From: Blastococcus sp. CT_GayMR16
GTDB lineage: Bacteria; Actinomycetota; Actinomycetes; Mycobacteriales; Geodermatophilaceae
DNA length: 64,000 bases
Reading direction: 5' to 3'
Assembly: GCF_004570875.1 (NCBI RefSeq)
Contig: NZ_SPQK01000005.1
Coordinates: 62,001-126,000 of the forward strand
This document shows, piece by piece, positions 24,174 to 35,093 of the stretch. The notes below the pieces were generated by a model, which saw nothing but the letters and a program-made list of their open reading frames with translations, made no database searches and was not told the DNA's origin. The translations under genes and the position numbers were made by a program. Each line of letters starts with the position of its first letter. Position 1 is the first letter of the stretch.

Positions 24174-24959
24174 TCAGCGGCCGGTGAACTGCGCCTTGCC
24201 CGGGCCGTTCTCGATGAAGGAGGTCATGCCGATCTTCTGGTCCTCGGTGCCGAACAGCTCGGCGAACAGACGACTCTCCAGGGTGAGCCCGTCGGTCAGC
24301 GGGCCCTCCAGACCCTCGTCGATCGCCTGCTTCGCAGCGGCCATCGCCCGCGGCGGGCCGGCGGCGAACTTGCGCGCCATCGCCACGGCGGTCGAGTACA
24401 CCTCGTCGTCCGGCACGACGGCGTCGGCCATGCCGATCTCGAGGGCCTCCTCGGCCCCGACGTGCCGGCCGGTGAAGATCAGGTCCTTGGCCTTCGCCGG
24501 GCCGACCAGCCGGGCCAGGCGCTGGGTGCCGCCGGCGCCGGGGATGACGCCGAGCTGGATCTCGGGCTGCCCGAGCTTCGCGGAGGCACCGATGACCCGG
24601 AAGTCCGCGCACAGGGCCAGCTCGTAGCCGCCGCCGAGGGCGTAGCCGGTGATCGCGGCGATGACCGGCTTGGGGATCTGGGCGACCTGCGTGAAGGAGT
24701 GGGTGAGCTCGCGACCCCAGTCGGCCATGCCGGTGGCGTCGAGCTGGGACATCTGCTTGATGTCGGCGCCGGCGGCGAAGACCCGTTCCCCGCCGTAGAT
24801 GACGACGGCGCGGATGTCCGCACGCTCCGATGCCTCGATCGCCGCCCTGCGCACCTCCCAGTGGAGCTGCTCGTTGATCGCGTTCATCTTCGGCCGGTCG
24901 AGGCGGATCGTGCCGACCCCGCCCTCGACCTGCAGGGTCACGAATTCCGGTTCAGCCAT
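24174..24959 (-). CDS. Enoyl-CoA hydratase/isomerase family protein
   Basis: A 261-aa crotonase that adds water to trans-2-enoyl-CoA, giving the 3-hydroxyacyl-CoA of beta-oxidation. Both catalytic glutamates are present: Glu113 in GYALGGGYELALCADF and Glu133 in GQPEIQLGVIPGAGG; the oxyanion-hole loop is FAAGADIKQM (61-70). Length and motifs are those of short-chain enoyl-CoA hydratases, and it fits with the thiolase and 3-hydroxybutyryl-CoA dehydrogenase genes in this window, though it is not adjacent to them. ATG at 24959. Confidence 0.92.
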   Translation of the reverse strand: MAEPEFVTLQVEGGVGTIRLDRPKMNAINEQLHWEVRRAAIEASERADIRAVVIYGGERVFAAGADIKQMSQLDATGMADWGRELTHSFTQVAQIPKPVIAAITGYALGGGYELALCADFRVIGASAKLGQPEIQLGVIPGAGGTQRLARLVGPAKAKDLIFTGRHVGAEEALEIGMADAVVPDDEVYSTAVAMARKFAAGPPRAMAAAKQAIDEGLEGPLTDGLTLESRLFAELFGTEDQKIGMTSFIENGPGKAQFTGR

Positions 24960-24972
24960 GCAGGCACCCTAT

Positions 24973-25026
24973 GGCCCGGCCCAGCGGCTCGCCGCGAGCC
25001 CGCGAAGGGGCGGGAGGACGGGGTCC
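24973..25026 (-). repeat. Type A 3'-end palindromic element, copy 2
   Basis: Begins 4 bp after the stop of the lone ABC ATPase. In the sense of that gene: GGACCCCGTCCTCCCGCCCC, then an inner GGCTCGCGGCGAGCC hairpin, then a degraded closing arm GGGCCGGGCC. Likely terminator separating the ATPase from echA. Confidence 0.6.
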
Positions 25027-25030
25027 CCCC

Positions 25031-25834
25031 TCAGGCAGCGCGCCGGGCCATGAACCGGCCGTCGGTGCGGGTGAGCGACAGGGACAGCCCGAAGGTCTCC
25101 GACAGGGCGCTCTCGGTGAGGACGTCGTCCGCGGCTCCGGCCGCCACCACCTGCCCGTCGCGCAGCAGCAGGGCATGGGTGTAGCCCGGCGGGATCTCCT
25201 CGACGTGGTGGGTGACCAGCACCTGGGCGGGCGCGTAGTGGTAGCGGGCGAGGTCGGACAACCGGGCGACCAGGTCCTCCCGGCCGCCCAGGTCGAGGCC
25301 GGCCCCGGGCTCGTCGAGCAGCAGCAGCTCGGGGTCGGGCATGAGGGCGCGGGCGATCTGGGTGCGCTTGCGCTCCCCCTCGCTCAGGGTTCCGAACGGG
25401 CGGTGGGCGAACTGCTCGACCCCCCACTGCTTCATCAGCATCCCGGCGCGGGTGAGGTCGTGGACGTCGTAGCGCTCCCGCCCCCGCCCGACGACGGCGT
25501 AACCGGCCGACACCACGATGTCGCCGGTCTTCTCCGCCGGAGCGATGCGCTGCGCCAGGGCGGCGCTGGTCAACCCGATCCGCGGGCGCAGCTCGAACAC
25601 GTCGACGGCACCGAGGGTCTCCCCCAGCAGCCGCACCTCCCCGCGGGTCGGGTGCAGCAGTGCCGCGGCCAACTGCAGCAACGTCGTCTTCCCCGCCCCG
25701 TTCGGGCCGAGGACCACCCAGCGGTGGTCGGCCTCGACGGTCCAGTCCACGCCGCGCAGCAGGTAGGTCTCCCCCCGCACGACGTCGACCCCGGTCATCC
25801 CGACGACCGCCCCAGGGGCGGCTGAGCTCGACAC
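25031..25834 (-). CDS. Stand-alone ABC transporter ATP-binding protein
   Basis: A 267-aa ATPase with Walker A VLGPNGAGKTTLLQLA, signature TLSEGERKRTQIARAL and Walker B LLLLDEPGAGLDL, plus the switch His in VLVTHHVEEI. No permease gene is adjacent. The LSEGERKR signature and single-domain layout resemble ModF/YlmA-like ATPases of unclear partner. GTG at 25834 (V-SSSAAPG) is chosen over TTG at 25846 because a GGATGGGG stretch stands at the right distance. It is divergent from glgX with only 70 bp between starts. Confidence 0.85.
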   Translation of the reverse strand: MSSSAAPGAVVGMTGVDVVRGETYLLRGVDWTVEADHRWVVLGPNGAGKTTLLQLAAALLHPTRGEVRLLGETLGAVDVFELRPRIGLTSAALAQRIAPAEKTGDIVVSAGYAVVGRGRERYDVHDLTRAGMLMKQWGVEQFAHRPFGTLSEGERKRTQIARALMPDPELLLLDEPGAGLDLGGREDLVARLSDLARYHYAPAQVLVTHHVEEIPPGYTHALLLRDGQVVAAGAADDVLTESALSETFGLSLSLTRTDGRFMARRAA

Positions 25835-25904
25835 GCCCCCATCCAATCAACCTCGCGGGTCGCCCCTGCGCCCCCACGCGGCCAGGAGTTGGCAGGATCG
25901 CGGT

Positions 25905-28055
<2,151 letters not shown>

Positions 28056-28187
28056 GCACGAGCCCGCCAGCGACGAGCGCGGGGAAAAGATCCTCTGGCC
28101 CGCGGCCATGTAGCCGAGATCCCCGCGCTCGACAGGCCCTGTGGACGCCGACCGCGACGGACCTGCACATTCGGGCAGGCTGCCTCG

Positions 28188-29128
28188 GTGCTTCCGCCGG
28201 CCCGCCCGCCCTCGCTGCGGAGCAAGGTCTTCCGCGGCTCCACCGCGGTGGCCGCACAGTTGCTGACGGGGCACAACTGACGTCGACGGCCTGGCGGCGG
28301 CTCTTCCGCGATGTGTACGCCGACGCGGCGCTTCCGGACACGCATGAGACCGCCGTAGCCGGCGCCACGCTGATCATTCCGCCCTCGGCCGTCTTCGCCG
28401 GCAGGTCCGCCGCCTACCTCCTCGGCGCGGAGTCTCTGGCCCCGGCCTCGACGCCGGTGGAGGTCATCGTCCCGGAGACCGACCGGTTCGGGCCGGTCAC
28501 CGGCCTGCGCATCCGTCGCACGCTGTTACCCGAGCACGACGTCCGCAGCGTGCGCCGGATCCTCTGCACGACCCCGGTACGCACCGCCCTGGACCTGGCC
28601 CGCTTCGAGGACCTCATGGAGTCGGTTCCCGCGCTCGACGTCCTGCTCGCGCGGGGCCTGGTGAACGCCGAGCAGCTGTCGGAGGAGGCCGCGACGCTGA
28701 CCAGCGGCAGGGGCACCTGCCGCGCACGCAGGGCGGTCGCTCTCGCCGACGGACGTGCCGAGTCGCCACCGGAGTCGAGGCTGCGGGTGATCCTCCGACG
28801 CGCTGGGCTCACGCCCGAACCCCAGTACGTCATCTGCGACCCCGACGGAAACTTCATCGCCCGGGTCGATCTCGCCTTCCCAGAACACCGTGTGGCGGTC
28901 GAGTACGACGGCGCGTGGCACGGGAGGCCGGGCCAGTTGGCCCGCGACCGCAAGCGGCTGAACGCACTGGTCGCAGCAGGGTGGACGGTCCTGCACGTGA
29001 CGGCGGCAGACCTGCACGAGCCTGGTGCTCTGGTCCTCGGGGTCCGCACGCTGCTGTCCACGCGCGACCGCGGGGTTGTCGATCTCTCGATTGCTTCGAT
29101 GAGGCGACATTCCCCGCGCTGGCCATGA
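28188..29128 (+). pseudogene. DUF559/AbiEi-like endonuclease-domain protein, frameshifted
   Basis: The family N terminus is readable from GTG at 28188 (VLPPARPPSLRSKVFRGST), reaches QLLTGHN and hits TGA at 28278-28280. In the next frame the family sequence resumes at once as AQLTSTAWRRLFRDVYADA and stays open to 29128. Adding one G to the run gggg at 28268-28271 would restore a single ORF of about 313 codons. The C-terminal part has a PD-(D/E)xK/VSR-like nuclease core (ARVDLAFPEHRVAVEYDGAW). So this is a recent pseudogene, a phase-variable homopolymer, or a base-calling error. If translated from GTG at 28313 it would lack the N-terminal helix-turn-helix-like region. Related genes are numerous in actinobacteria and their role is unclear. 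Confidence 0.75.
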
Positions 29129-29131
29129 ACG

Positions 29132-29165
29132 CGGAGAGCCCCGGCCGATCGGCCGGGGCTCTCCG
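29132..29165. terminator. Bidirectional terminator, 34-bp perfect palindrome
   Basis: CGGAGAGCCCCGGCCGA is followed directly by its exact complement, ending 3-4 bp after the stop of the DUF559-like gene and 20 bp before the convergent FHA gene stop. It fits termination in both directions. Confidence 0.85.
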
Positions 29166-29185
29166 TGCTTCTCAGGTCGAGCGGA

Positions 29186-30163
29186 TCAGTCCTGCGGCTG
29201 CTCGAAGGTGATGACCGTCCAGCCGAGGAGCAGGCGGTCGCCGTCGGCGAGCGGGTGCGCGACGCCGGGCTCGAGCTGGGTCCACTCGGTGGCCTCCGGG
29301 CCGGCGACGTGCGTGCCGTTGAGCGACCCGAGGTCGACCAGGGACACCTCGCGGCCGGAGCGCTGCAGAGCCGCGTGCGCCGAGGAGAGGACGTTCTGGG
29401 TGTCGGCGATCGGTACCGGGCGGGCCGAGCCGGCGGAGACCAGCTCGTGGTTGTCGGGACGCCGACCGAGCACGAGGTCCTCGTCGACGGTCACCACCAT
29501 GCCGTCGTCGAAGCGGAGCACCGGCGCCGCCGTCTGCTCCGGCCGCCAGAAGGCGGTCTGCTCACCGGACTCCACCGCGGCGCTCGGCGCGCGGCTCGAT
29601 CCGGCGCCCGAGCCGAAGCCGGCGTCCGACGCCGCGGTGAACGGCGACGGTCCGGGGGCGGGGGCGGCGGCCGGCACGGCCGAGGACGACGACGGCGCCG
29701 CCTTCGCCAGCTGCAGCATCGCGCCGGACCCCGGCACCGTCCCGTCGACGAGGTCGAAGGCGACACCCGGCGGCATCTGCGGCGCGGCCGCGCCCGGCCC
29801 CACGTAGAGCGTCTGGCCCAGGGTGAAGCCGGAGGCGAGCGTGCAGCCCTCCACCGACGACCCGGACACGGGGACACCGTCGACGGCCGGCTGGCCCTTG
29901 CCCGACCACAGGGCGACACCGGTACCGGTGCCCCCCGACGTGTCGGCCAGGACGAGCGCGAACGAGGCGGACCCGTGAGCGAGCGAGCTCACCTGGCCGG
30001 CGACGGCGGACAGCACTCGGTCGGCACCGGGACCCGACACCCCCAGGCAGGCGTGGAGGGCCGCGACGAGGGCGGGCGAGCCGGGTGCGTCGACCCAGAG
30101 CAGCCCGCCGCCGCGGCGGGCGACGACGGAGTCTCCGGGGAGGACTTCACAGCGGTCAGGCAT
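29186..30163 (-). CDS. FHA domain-containing protein
   Basis: A 325-aa soluble protein. The C-terminal forkhead-associated domain (about 230-320) has the phosphothreonine-binding pattern LVLGRRPDNHELVS, SSAHAAL and LVDLGSLNGTHV. The N-terminal 150 residues form an unassigned domain joined by an Ala/Pro/Ser-rich linker. FHA proteins read Ser/Thr-kinase signals; no kinase gene lies in this window. ATG at 30163 has GGAGG only 2 nt before it, closer than usual, so an upstream start (frame open to 30217) is possible. Convergent with the DUF559-like gene. Confidence 0.82.
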   Translation of the reverse strand: MPDRCEVLPGDSVVARRGGGLLWVDAPGSPALVAALHACLGVSGPGADRVLSAVAGQVSSLAHGSASFALVLADTSGGTGTGVALWSGKGQPAVDGVPVSGSSVEGCTLASGFTLGQTLYVGPGAAAPQMPPGVAFDLVDGTVPGSGAMLQLAKAAPSSSSAVPAAAPAPGPSPFTAASDAGFGSGAGSSRAPSAAVESGEQTAFWRPEQTAAPVLRFDDGMVVTVDEDLVLGRRPDNHELVSAGSARPVPIADTQNVLSSAHAALQRSGREVSLVDLGSLNGTHVAGPEATEWTQLEPGVAHPLADGDRLLLGWTVITFEQPQD

Positions 30164-30285
30164 GGCCTCCAGCCTAGTGATCGACGGGCGGTCTGGCTGA
30201 CCGCGCGATGCCGCCACGCCGGGCGTTCACCAGGTCACACGGGGTCCATGGGACCTGCGTGAGTGAAGTTTCACGCGATTCGATC

Positions 30286-32835
30286 TCAGGCACTCGTGAC
30301 CACCCCGAGCTCCGCCGGGTCGGCCATTCGCTCGGAGTGCGGGAGCACGCGCACCGTGTAACCGAAAGCGCCCGTGCGCTCCAGCGGCAGGGTGGCGGTG
30401 AACCAGTGCCGGGAGCCGTCAGTGTGCTCGTGGGCCATCGGCACGGTGGTCACGTCGTGCAGGCCGTCGGCGTCGTCCACCCGGCCGTAGGCGGCCTGGA
30501 CCTCGATGTCGGCCGGGGCCAGGCCCGGGAGCTCGACCTCGGCGCGCAGATCCAGCGTCGACCCGATCTGGGGGGTGTCGCCCCCGCCGGTCGCCTCCAC
30601 GTGCGCCACCCGCACCGCGGGCCAGTTGTGCAGCAGGTGTGAACGCCAGGACGCCTCTTCGCGCGCCGGCGCATACCCCTCGACGGTCATCGCCCGGGCG
30701 GAGCCGGCCGCCGGCACGTACAGCTTCTGCACGTAGTCGCGGACCATTCGCGTGGCCAGCACCTTCGGCCCGGTCTCCCGGAGCGTGTGCCGGACCATCT
30801 CCACCCACCGAGCGGGCACGTTGTCCCGGCCGGTCTCGTAGAAGCGGGGCACCACCTGGTTGCTCAGCAGGTCGTAGATGGCCCGCGCCTCGACCTCGTC
30901 ACGGCGGTCGGCGTCGGCCACGCCGTCGGCGGTCGGGATCGCCCAGCCGTTCTGCCCGTCGAACCACTCGTCCCACCAGCCGTCGCGGATGGAGAGGTTG
31001 AGCCCGCCGTTGAGCGCGGCCTTCATGCCGGACGTGCCGCAGGCCTCCAACGGGCGCAGCGGGTTGTTCAGCCAGACGTCGCATCCCCAGTACAGGTAGC
31101 GGGCCATCCCGATGTCGTAGCCGGGCAGGAACGCGATCCTGTGCCGGATGTCCGGGTCGTCGGCGAACGTCACCATCTGCTGGATCAGTTCCTTGCCGCC
31201 GTCGTCCGCGGGGTGGCTCTTGCCGGCGATGATCAGCTGGATCGGCCGCTCGGGGTCGAGCAGCAGCGCCTTGAGCCGCTCGGGGTCGCGCAGCATCAGC
31301 GTCAGTCGCTTGTAGGACGGGACGCGCCGGGCGAACCCGATCGTCAGGACGTCGGGGTCGAAGGCCTTCGCCGTCCAGCCGACCTCGGCCTCCGTGGCGC
31401 CGCGCGAGAGCGCCGTGTCCTTGATCCGGCGGCGCACCTCCTCGACGAGGCGGGCGCGCAGCGTCCGGCGGATGCTCCACAGGTCGCGCGCGGCGATCTT
31501 GTCGACGCCGTCGAAGTGGACCGGGCCGTCGATGTCGACCGGGTCACCCTGACTGGAGGTCTGGGTGCCCATCTCGACCAGCTCGCGGGCGGTCCAGGTC
31601 GGGGCGTGCACCCCGTTGGTGATCGAGGAGATCGGCACGTCGCTCTCGTCGAACCCGGGCCACAGGTCGGAGAACATGCCGCGGCTGACGTGCCCGTGCA
31701 GCTCGCTCACGCCGTTGGCCCGCTGACCGAGCCGCAGGCCCATGTGCGCCATGTTGAACTTGGTGGGGTCCTCCTCTGCGCCGAGCGTGAGCAGCTCCTG
31801 CAGCGGGACGCCGAACCCGGCGAAGTAGCGCTCGATCAGCGCCCGGGGGAAGCGGTCGATGCCGGCCGGGACCGGGGTGTGCGTGGTGAACACCGTGCCC
31901 GCCCGCACCGCCTGCAGCGCCTCGGGGAAGCTCAGCCCGTGCGCCTCGCTCAGCTCGCGGATGCGCTCGACACCCTGGAATCCGGCGTGGCCCTCGTTGG
32001 CATGGAAGACCTCCGGCGCCGGCGTCTCCGTCAGCCCGCAGTAGGCCCGCACGGCACGGACGCCGCCGATGCCGAGCAGCATCTCCTGACGCAGGCGGTG
32101 GTCCTCGTCGCCGCCGTAGAGGCGGTCGGTGACCACGCGTTCGGCCGGCGCGTTCTCCTCGATGTCGGTGTCCAGCAGCAGCAGTGACACCCGGCCGACC
32201 TGGGCGCGCCACACGTGGGCGTGCAGCGCACGCCCCTCCGGCAGCGGCACGGTGATGACGACGGCGGAGTCGTCGGGCTGGCGCAGCAGCTTCACCGGCA
32301 GGCCGTGCGGGTCGAGCGACGGGTAGTGCTCGAGCTGCCAGCCGTCGGCGGACAGGCCCTGCGCGAAGTAACCGGCGCGGTAGAGCAGGCCTACGCCGAT
32401 CAGCGGCACGCCGAGGTCGGACGCCGCCTTGAGGTGGTCACCGGCCAGGATGCCCAGGCCGCCGGAGTACTGCGGCAGCACCTCCGTGATGCCGAACTCG
32501 GCGGAGAAGTACGCGATGCCGGCCGGCGCCTCGGGCCCGAGGGACTGGTACCAGCGCGGCGTCGACAGGTACTCCTCGAGGTCGTCGACGGCGTCCTGGA
32601 GCCGGCGGACGAACTTGCGGTCCTTGGCGAGCTGGGCCAGCCGCTCGGCCGAGACCTCACCGAGGACCTTGACCGGGTCGCCGCCGCAGCGCTGCCACAG
32701 GTCGGGGTCCAGCGCCTCGAAGAGGTCGCGGGTCTCCACGTGCCACGACCACCGGAGGTTCATCACGAGCTGGGACAGGGGGGTCAGGGGTTCGGGCAGC
32801 GCCGCACGGACGGTGAACCGACGAAGAGCTCGCAC
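30286..32835 (-). CDS. glgP: Alpha-glucan (maltodextrin/glycogen) phosphorylase
   Basis: GlgP (849 aa) is a GT35 enzyme using phosphate to release glucose-1-phosphate from alpha-1,4-glucan ends. It is the actinobacterial long form with an N-terminal DUF3417-type domain (LTPLSQLVMNLRWSWHVETR). YFSAEFGITEVLPQYSGGLG marks the catalytic core, and the PLP lysine lies in EACGTSGMKAALNGG. GTG at 32835. It is divergent from glgE with about 160 bp between the starts, so glucan breakdown and synthesis are likely controlled from one intergenic region. Confidence 0.95.
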   Translation of the reverse strand: MRALRRFTVRAALPEPLTPLSQLVMNLRWSWHVETRDLFEALDPDLWQRCGGDPVKVLGEVSAERLAQLAKDRKFVRRLQDAVDDLEEYLSTPRWYQSLGPEAPAGIAYFSAEFGITEVLPQYSGGLGILAGDHLKAASDLGVPLIGVGLLYRAGYFAQGLSADGWQLEHYPSLDPHGLPVKLLRQPDDSAVVITVPLPEGRALHAHVWRAQVGRVSLLLLDTDIEENAPAERVVTDRLYGGDEDHRLRQEMLLGIGGVRAVRAYCGLTETPAPEVFHANEGHAGFQGVERIRELSEAHGLSFPEALQAVRAGTVFTTHTPVPAGIDRFPRALIERYFAGFGVPLQELLTLGAEEDPTKFNMAHMGLRLGQRANGVSELHGHVSRGMFSDLWPGFDESDVPISSITNGVHAPTWTARELVEMGTQTSSQGDPVDIDGPVHFDGVDKIAARDLWSIRRTLRARLVEEVRRRIKDTALSRGATEAEVGWTAKAFDPDVLTIGFARRVPSYKRLTLMLRDPERLKALLLDPERPIQLIIAGKSHPADDGGKELIQQMVTFADDPDIRHRIAFLPGYDIGMARYLYWGCDVWLNNPLRPLEACGTSGMKAALNGGLNLSIRDGWWDEWFDGQNGWAIPTADGVADADRRDEVEARAIYDLLSNQVVPRFYETGRDNVPARWVEMVRHTLRETGPKVLATRMVRDYVQKLYVPAAGSARAMTVEGYAPAREEASWRSHLLHNWPAVRVAHVEATGGGDTPQIGSTLDLRAEVELPGLAPADIEVQAAYGRVDDADGLHDVTTVPMAHEHTDGSRHWFTATLPLERTGAFGYTVRVLPHSERMADPAELGVVTSA

Positions 32836-32994
32836 CGGACGAGACTAACCAGCAGGCGCCGGACCGCCAGGGGGCCGGAGGAATCAACCGCTTCCCCCGA
32901 CACCACGCTCCCCGAGAGCCCCAACGGGTGAGACAGGTGTGACGTGATCGCAGCCGAGGTGCTGGTGGGGCGGGCACTCGATAGCGTGGCGGGG

Positions 32995-35040
32995 ATGACT
33001 GGCCGCGCTGACCTCCGCCTCGGCATCTCCGATGTCGCCCCCGTCGTGTCCTGCGGGTCGTTCTCGGCCCGCGCAGTGGTCGGCGAGCACCTGCCGATCA
33101 CCGCCACCGTGTTCCGCGAGGGCCACGACGCCGTGGCGGCGAATGTCGTCTGGAGCCCGCCGGGTGCGGACGACGCTCCCCCGCTGGTCCGCATGGCGAA
33201 GCTCCCTCCGGAGCCCGACCGCTGGCTGGCCACCGTCGTGCCCGACCGCGAGGGGCTGTGGTCCTTCCGCATCGAGGCGTGGAGCGACCCGCTGGCCACC
33301 TGGCACCACGCCGTCGAGGTCAAGGTCGAGGCCGGGCAGGGCGCCGAGGACCTCGCCAACGACCTCGAGGAAGGCGCCCGCCTGCTCGACCGGGTCGCTG
33401 CCGAGGCCGACTCCGCGCACCGGGACGCCCTCGCGGCCGCCGCGACCGCCCTGCGCGACACCTCGCTGGAGCTCACCGCCCGCATCGCGCCGTCGTTCAC
33501 CGCGTCCCTGCAGGACTACCTGCACGAGCACCCCGTGCGCGAGCTGGTAACGCCCTCCCCCACGTACGAGGTCTGGGTCGACCGCCCGACCGCGCTCTAC
33601 GGATCGTGGTACGAGTTCTTCCCGCGGTCGGAGGGCCCCGTCGTCGGCGGGAAGGCCACCCACGGCACTTTCGCGAACGCTCAGGACCGGCTGCCGGCGG
33701 TGGCCGAGATGGGCTTCGACGTCGTCTACCTGCCGCCGATCCACCCGATCGGCACGGTCAACCGCAAGGGCCCGAACTCGGCGCAGTTCCCGGGCGGCAA
33801 CCCGACCGACGTGGGGCCCGACGAGGTCGGCTCACCGTGGGCGATCGGCAGCGCCGAGGGCGGGCACGACGCCGTCCACCCGCAGCTGGGCACGATGGAG
33901 GACTTCAGGGCCTTCGTCGCCCGCACCCGCGAGCTGGGCATGGAGGTGGCGCTGGACTTCGCGCTGCAGGCCGCGCCGGACCACCCGTGGGTGGAGAGCC
34001 ACCCCGAGTGGTTCACCACCAAGCCCGACGGCACGATCGCCTACGCGGAGAACCCGCCGAAGAAGTACCAGGACATCTACCCGGTCAACTTCGACAACGA
34101 CCCCGAGGGCATCTACGCCGAGTGCCTCCGGGTGATCCGCGTGTGGATCGAGGCGGGCGTGAAGATCTTCCGCGTCGACAACCCGCACACCAAGCCGCTG
34201 AGCTTCTGGCACTGGCTGATCTGGGAGGTCAAGAAGACCGACCCCGACGTGCTGTTCCTCGCCGAGGCCTTCACCCGGCCGGCGATGATGCACCAGCTCG
34301 CGCGCATCGGGTTCACGCAGTCGTACACGTACTTCACCTGGCGTACCGAGCGGCAGGAGCTCGAGGAGTACGGCCGGGAGCTGGCCACGAACAGCCACTA
34401 CATGCGGCCCAATTTCTTCGTGAACACCCCGGACATCCTGCACGAGTCGCTGCAGTTCGGCGGCCCGCCGATGTTCAAGATCCGTGCCGTCCTCGCATCG
34501 ATGATGAGCCCGACCTGGGGCGTCTACTCCGGGTTCGAGCTGTTCGAGCACGTCGCCGTCCGGCCCGGCAGCGAGGAGTACCTCGACAGCGAGAAGTACC
34601 AGCTGCGCCCGCGGGACTGGGCCGCCGCCGAGGCCGCCGGCCGGAGCCTCGCGCCCTACCTGCGCCGGCTCAACGAGATCCGGCGGGCCCATCCGGCGCT
34701 GCAGCAGCTGCGCACGCTGCACTTCCACGCCGTCGACAACCCGAACCTGCTGTGTTTTTCCAAGACGGCCGACCGAGGGACCGACCCGGGGTCGCAGGAC
34801 GCCGTCCTCGTCGTCGTGAACCTGTCGAGCCACAACACCCAGATCGGGACGACGTCCCTCGACCTCCCGGTGCTCGGCCTGGACTGGCACGAGCGGTTCG
34901 CCGTCACCGACGAGATCGGTGGCGCGAGCTACGACTGGGGCCAGTTCAACTACCTGGAGCTGGACCCCTACCGCGAGCCCGCCCACGTCTTCGCGGTCAC
35001 CCTGCCGCGACCGGTGACGTTCCCGCCGCCGGTCGCGTAA
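32995..35040 (+). CDS. glgE: Alpha-1,4-glucan:maltose-1-phosphate maltosyltransferase
   Basis: GlgE (681 aa) extends linear alpha-1,4-glucan with maltose units from maltose-1-phosphate. N-terminal beta-sandwich and helical-bundle domains precede a GH13_3 barrel. The nucleophile is Asp395 (FRVDNPHTKP) and the acid/base Glu424 (LFLAEAF), one residue off the S. coelicolor D394/E423 numbering. KYQDIYPVNFDND is typical of the maltose-1-phosphate site. ATG at 32995 is preferred over the in-frame GTG at 32944. First gene of glgE-treS-mak-glgB. Confidence 0.97.
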   Translation: MTGRADLRLGISDVAPVVSCGSFSARAVVGEHLPITATVFREGHDAVAANVVWSPPGADDAPPLVRMAKLPPEPDRWLATVVPDREGLWSFRIEAWSDPLATWHHAVEVKVEAGQGAEDLANDLEEGARLLDRVAAEADSAHRDALAAAATALRDTSLELTARIAPSFTASLQDYLHEHPVRELVTPSPTYEVWVDRPTALYGSWYEFFPRSEGPVVGGKATHGTFANAQDRLPAVAEMGFDVVYLPPIHPIGTVNRKGPNSAQFPGGNPTDVGPDEVGSPWAIGSAEGGHDAVHPQLGTMEDFRAFVARTRELGMEVALDFALQAAPDHPWVESHPEWFTTKPDGTIAYAENPPKKYQDIYPVNFDNDPEGIYAECLRVIRVWIEAGVKIFRVDNPHTKPLSFWHWLIWEVKKTDPDVLFLAEAFTRPAMMHQLARIGFTQSYTYFTWRTERQELEEYGRELATNSHYMRPNFFVNTPDILHESLQFGGPPMFKIRAVLASMMSPTWGVYSGFELFEHVAVRPGSEEYLDSEKYQLRPRDWAAAEAAGRSLAPYLRRLNEIRRAHPALQQLRTLHFHAVDNPNLLCFSKTADRGTDPGSQDAVLVVVNLSSHNTQIGTTSLDLPVLGLDWHERFAVTDEIGGASYDWGQFNYLELDPYREPAHVFAVTLPRPVTFPPPVA

Positions 35041-35093
35041 TCCGCCCCTTCCCCTGACCGCACCCCGCCGATGAACGAGGGCCACCCCCAGCG

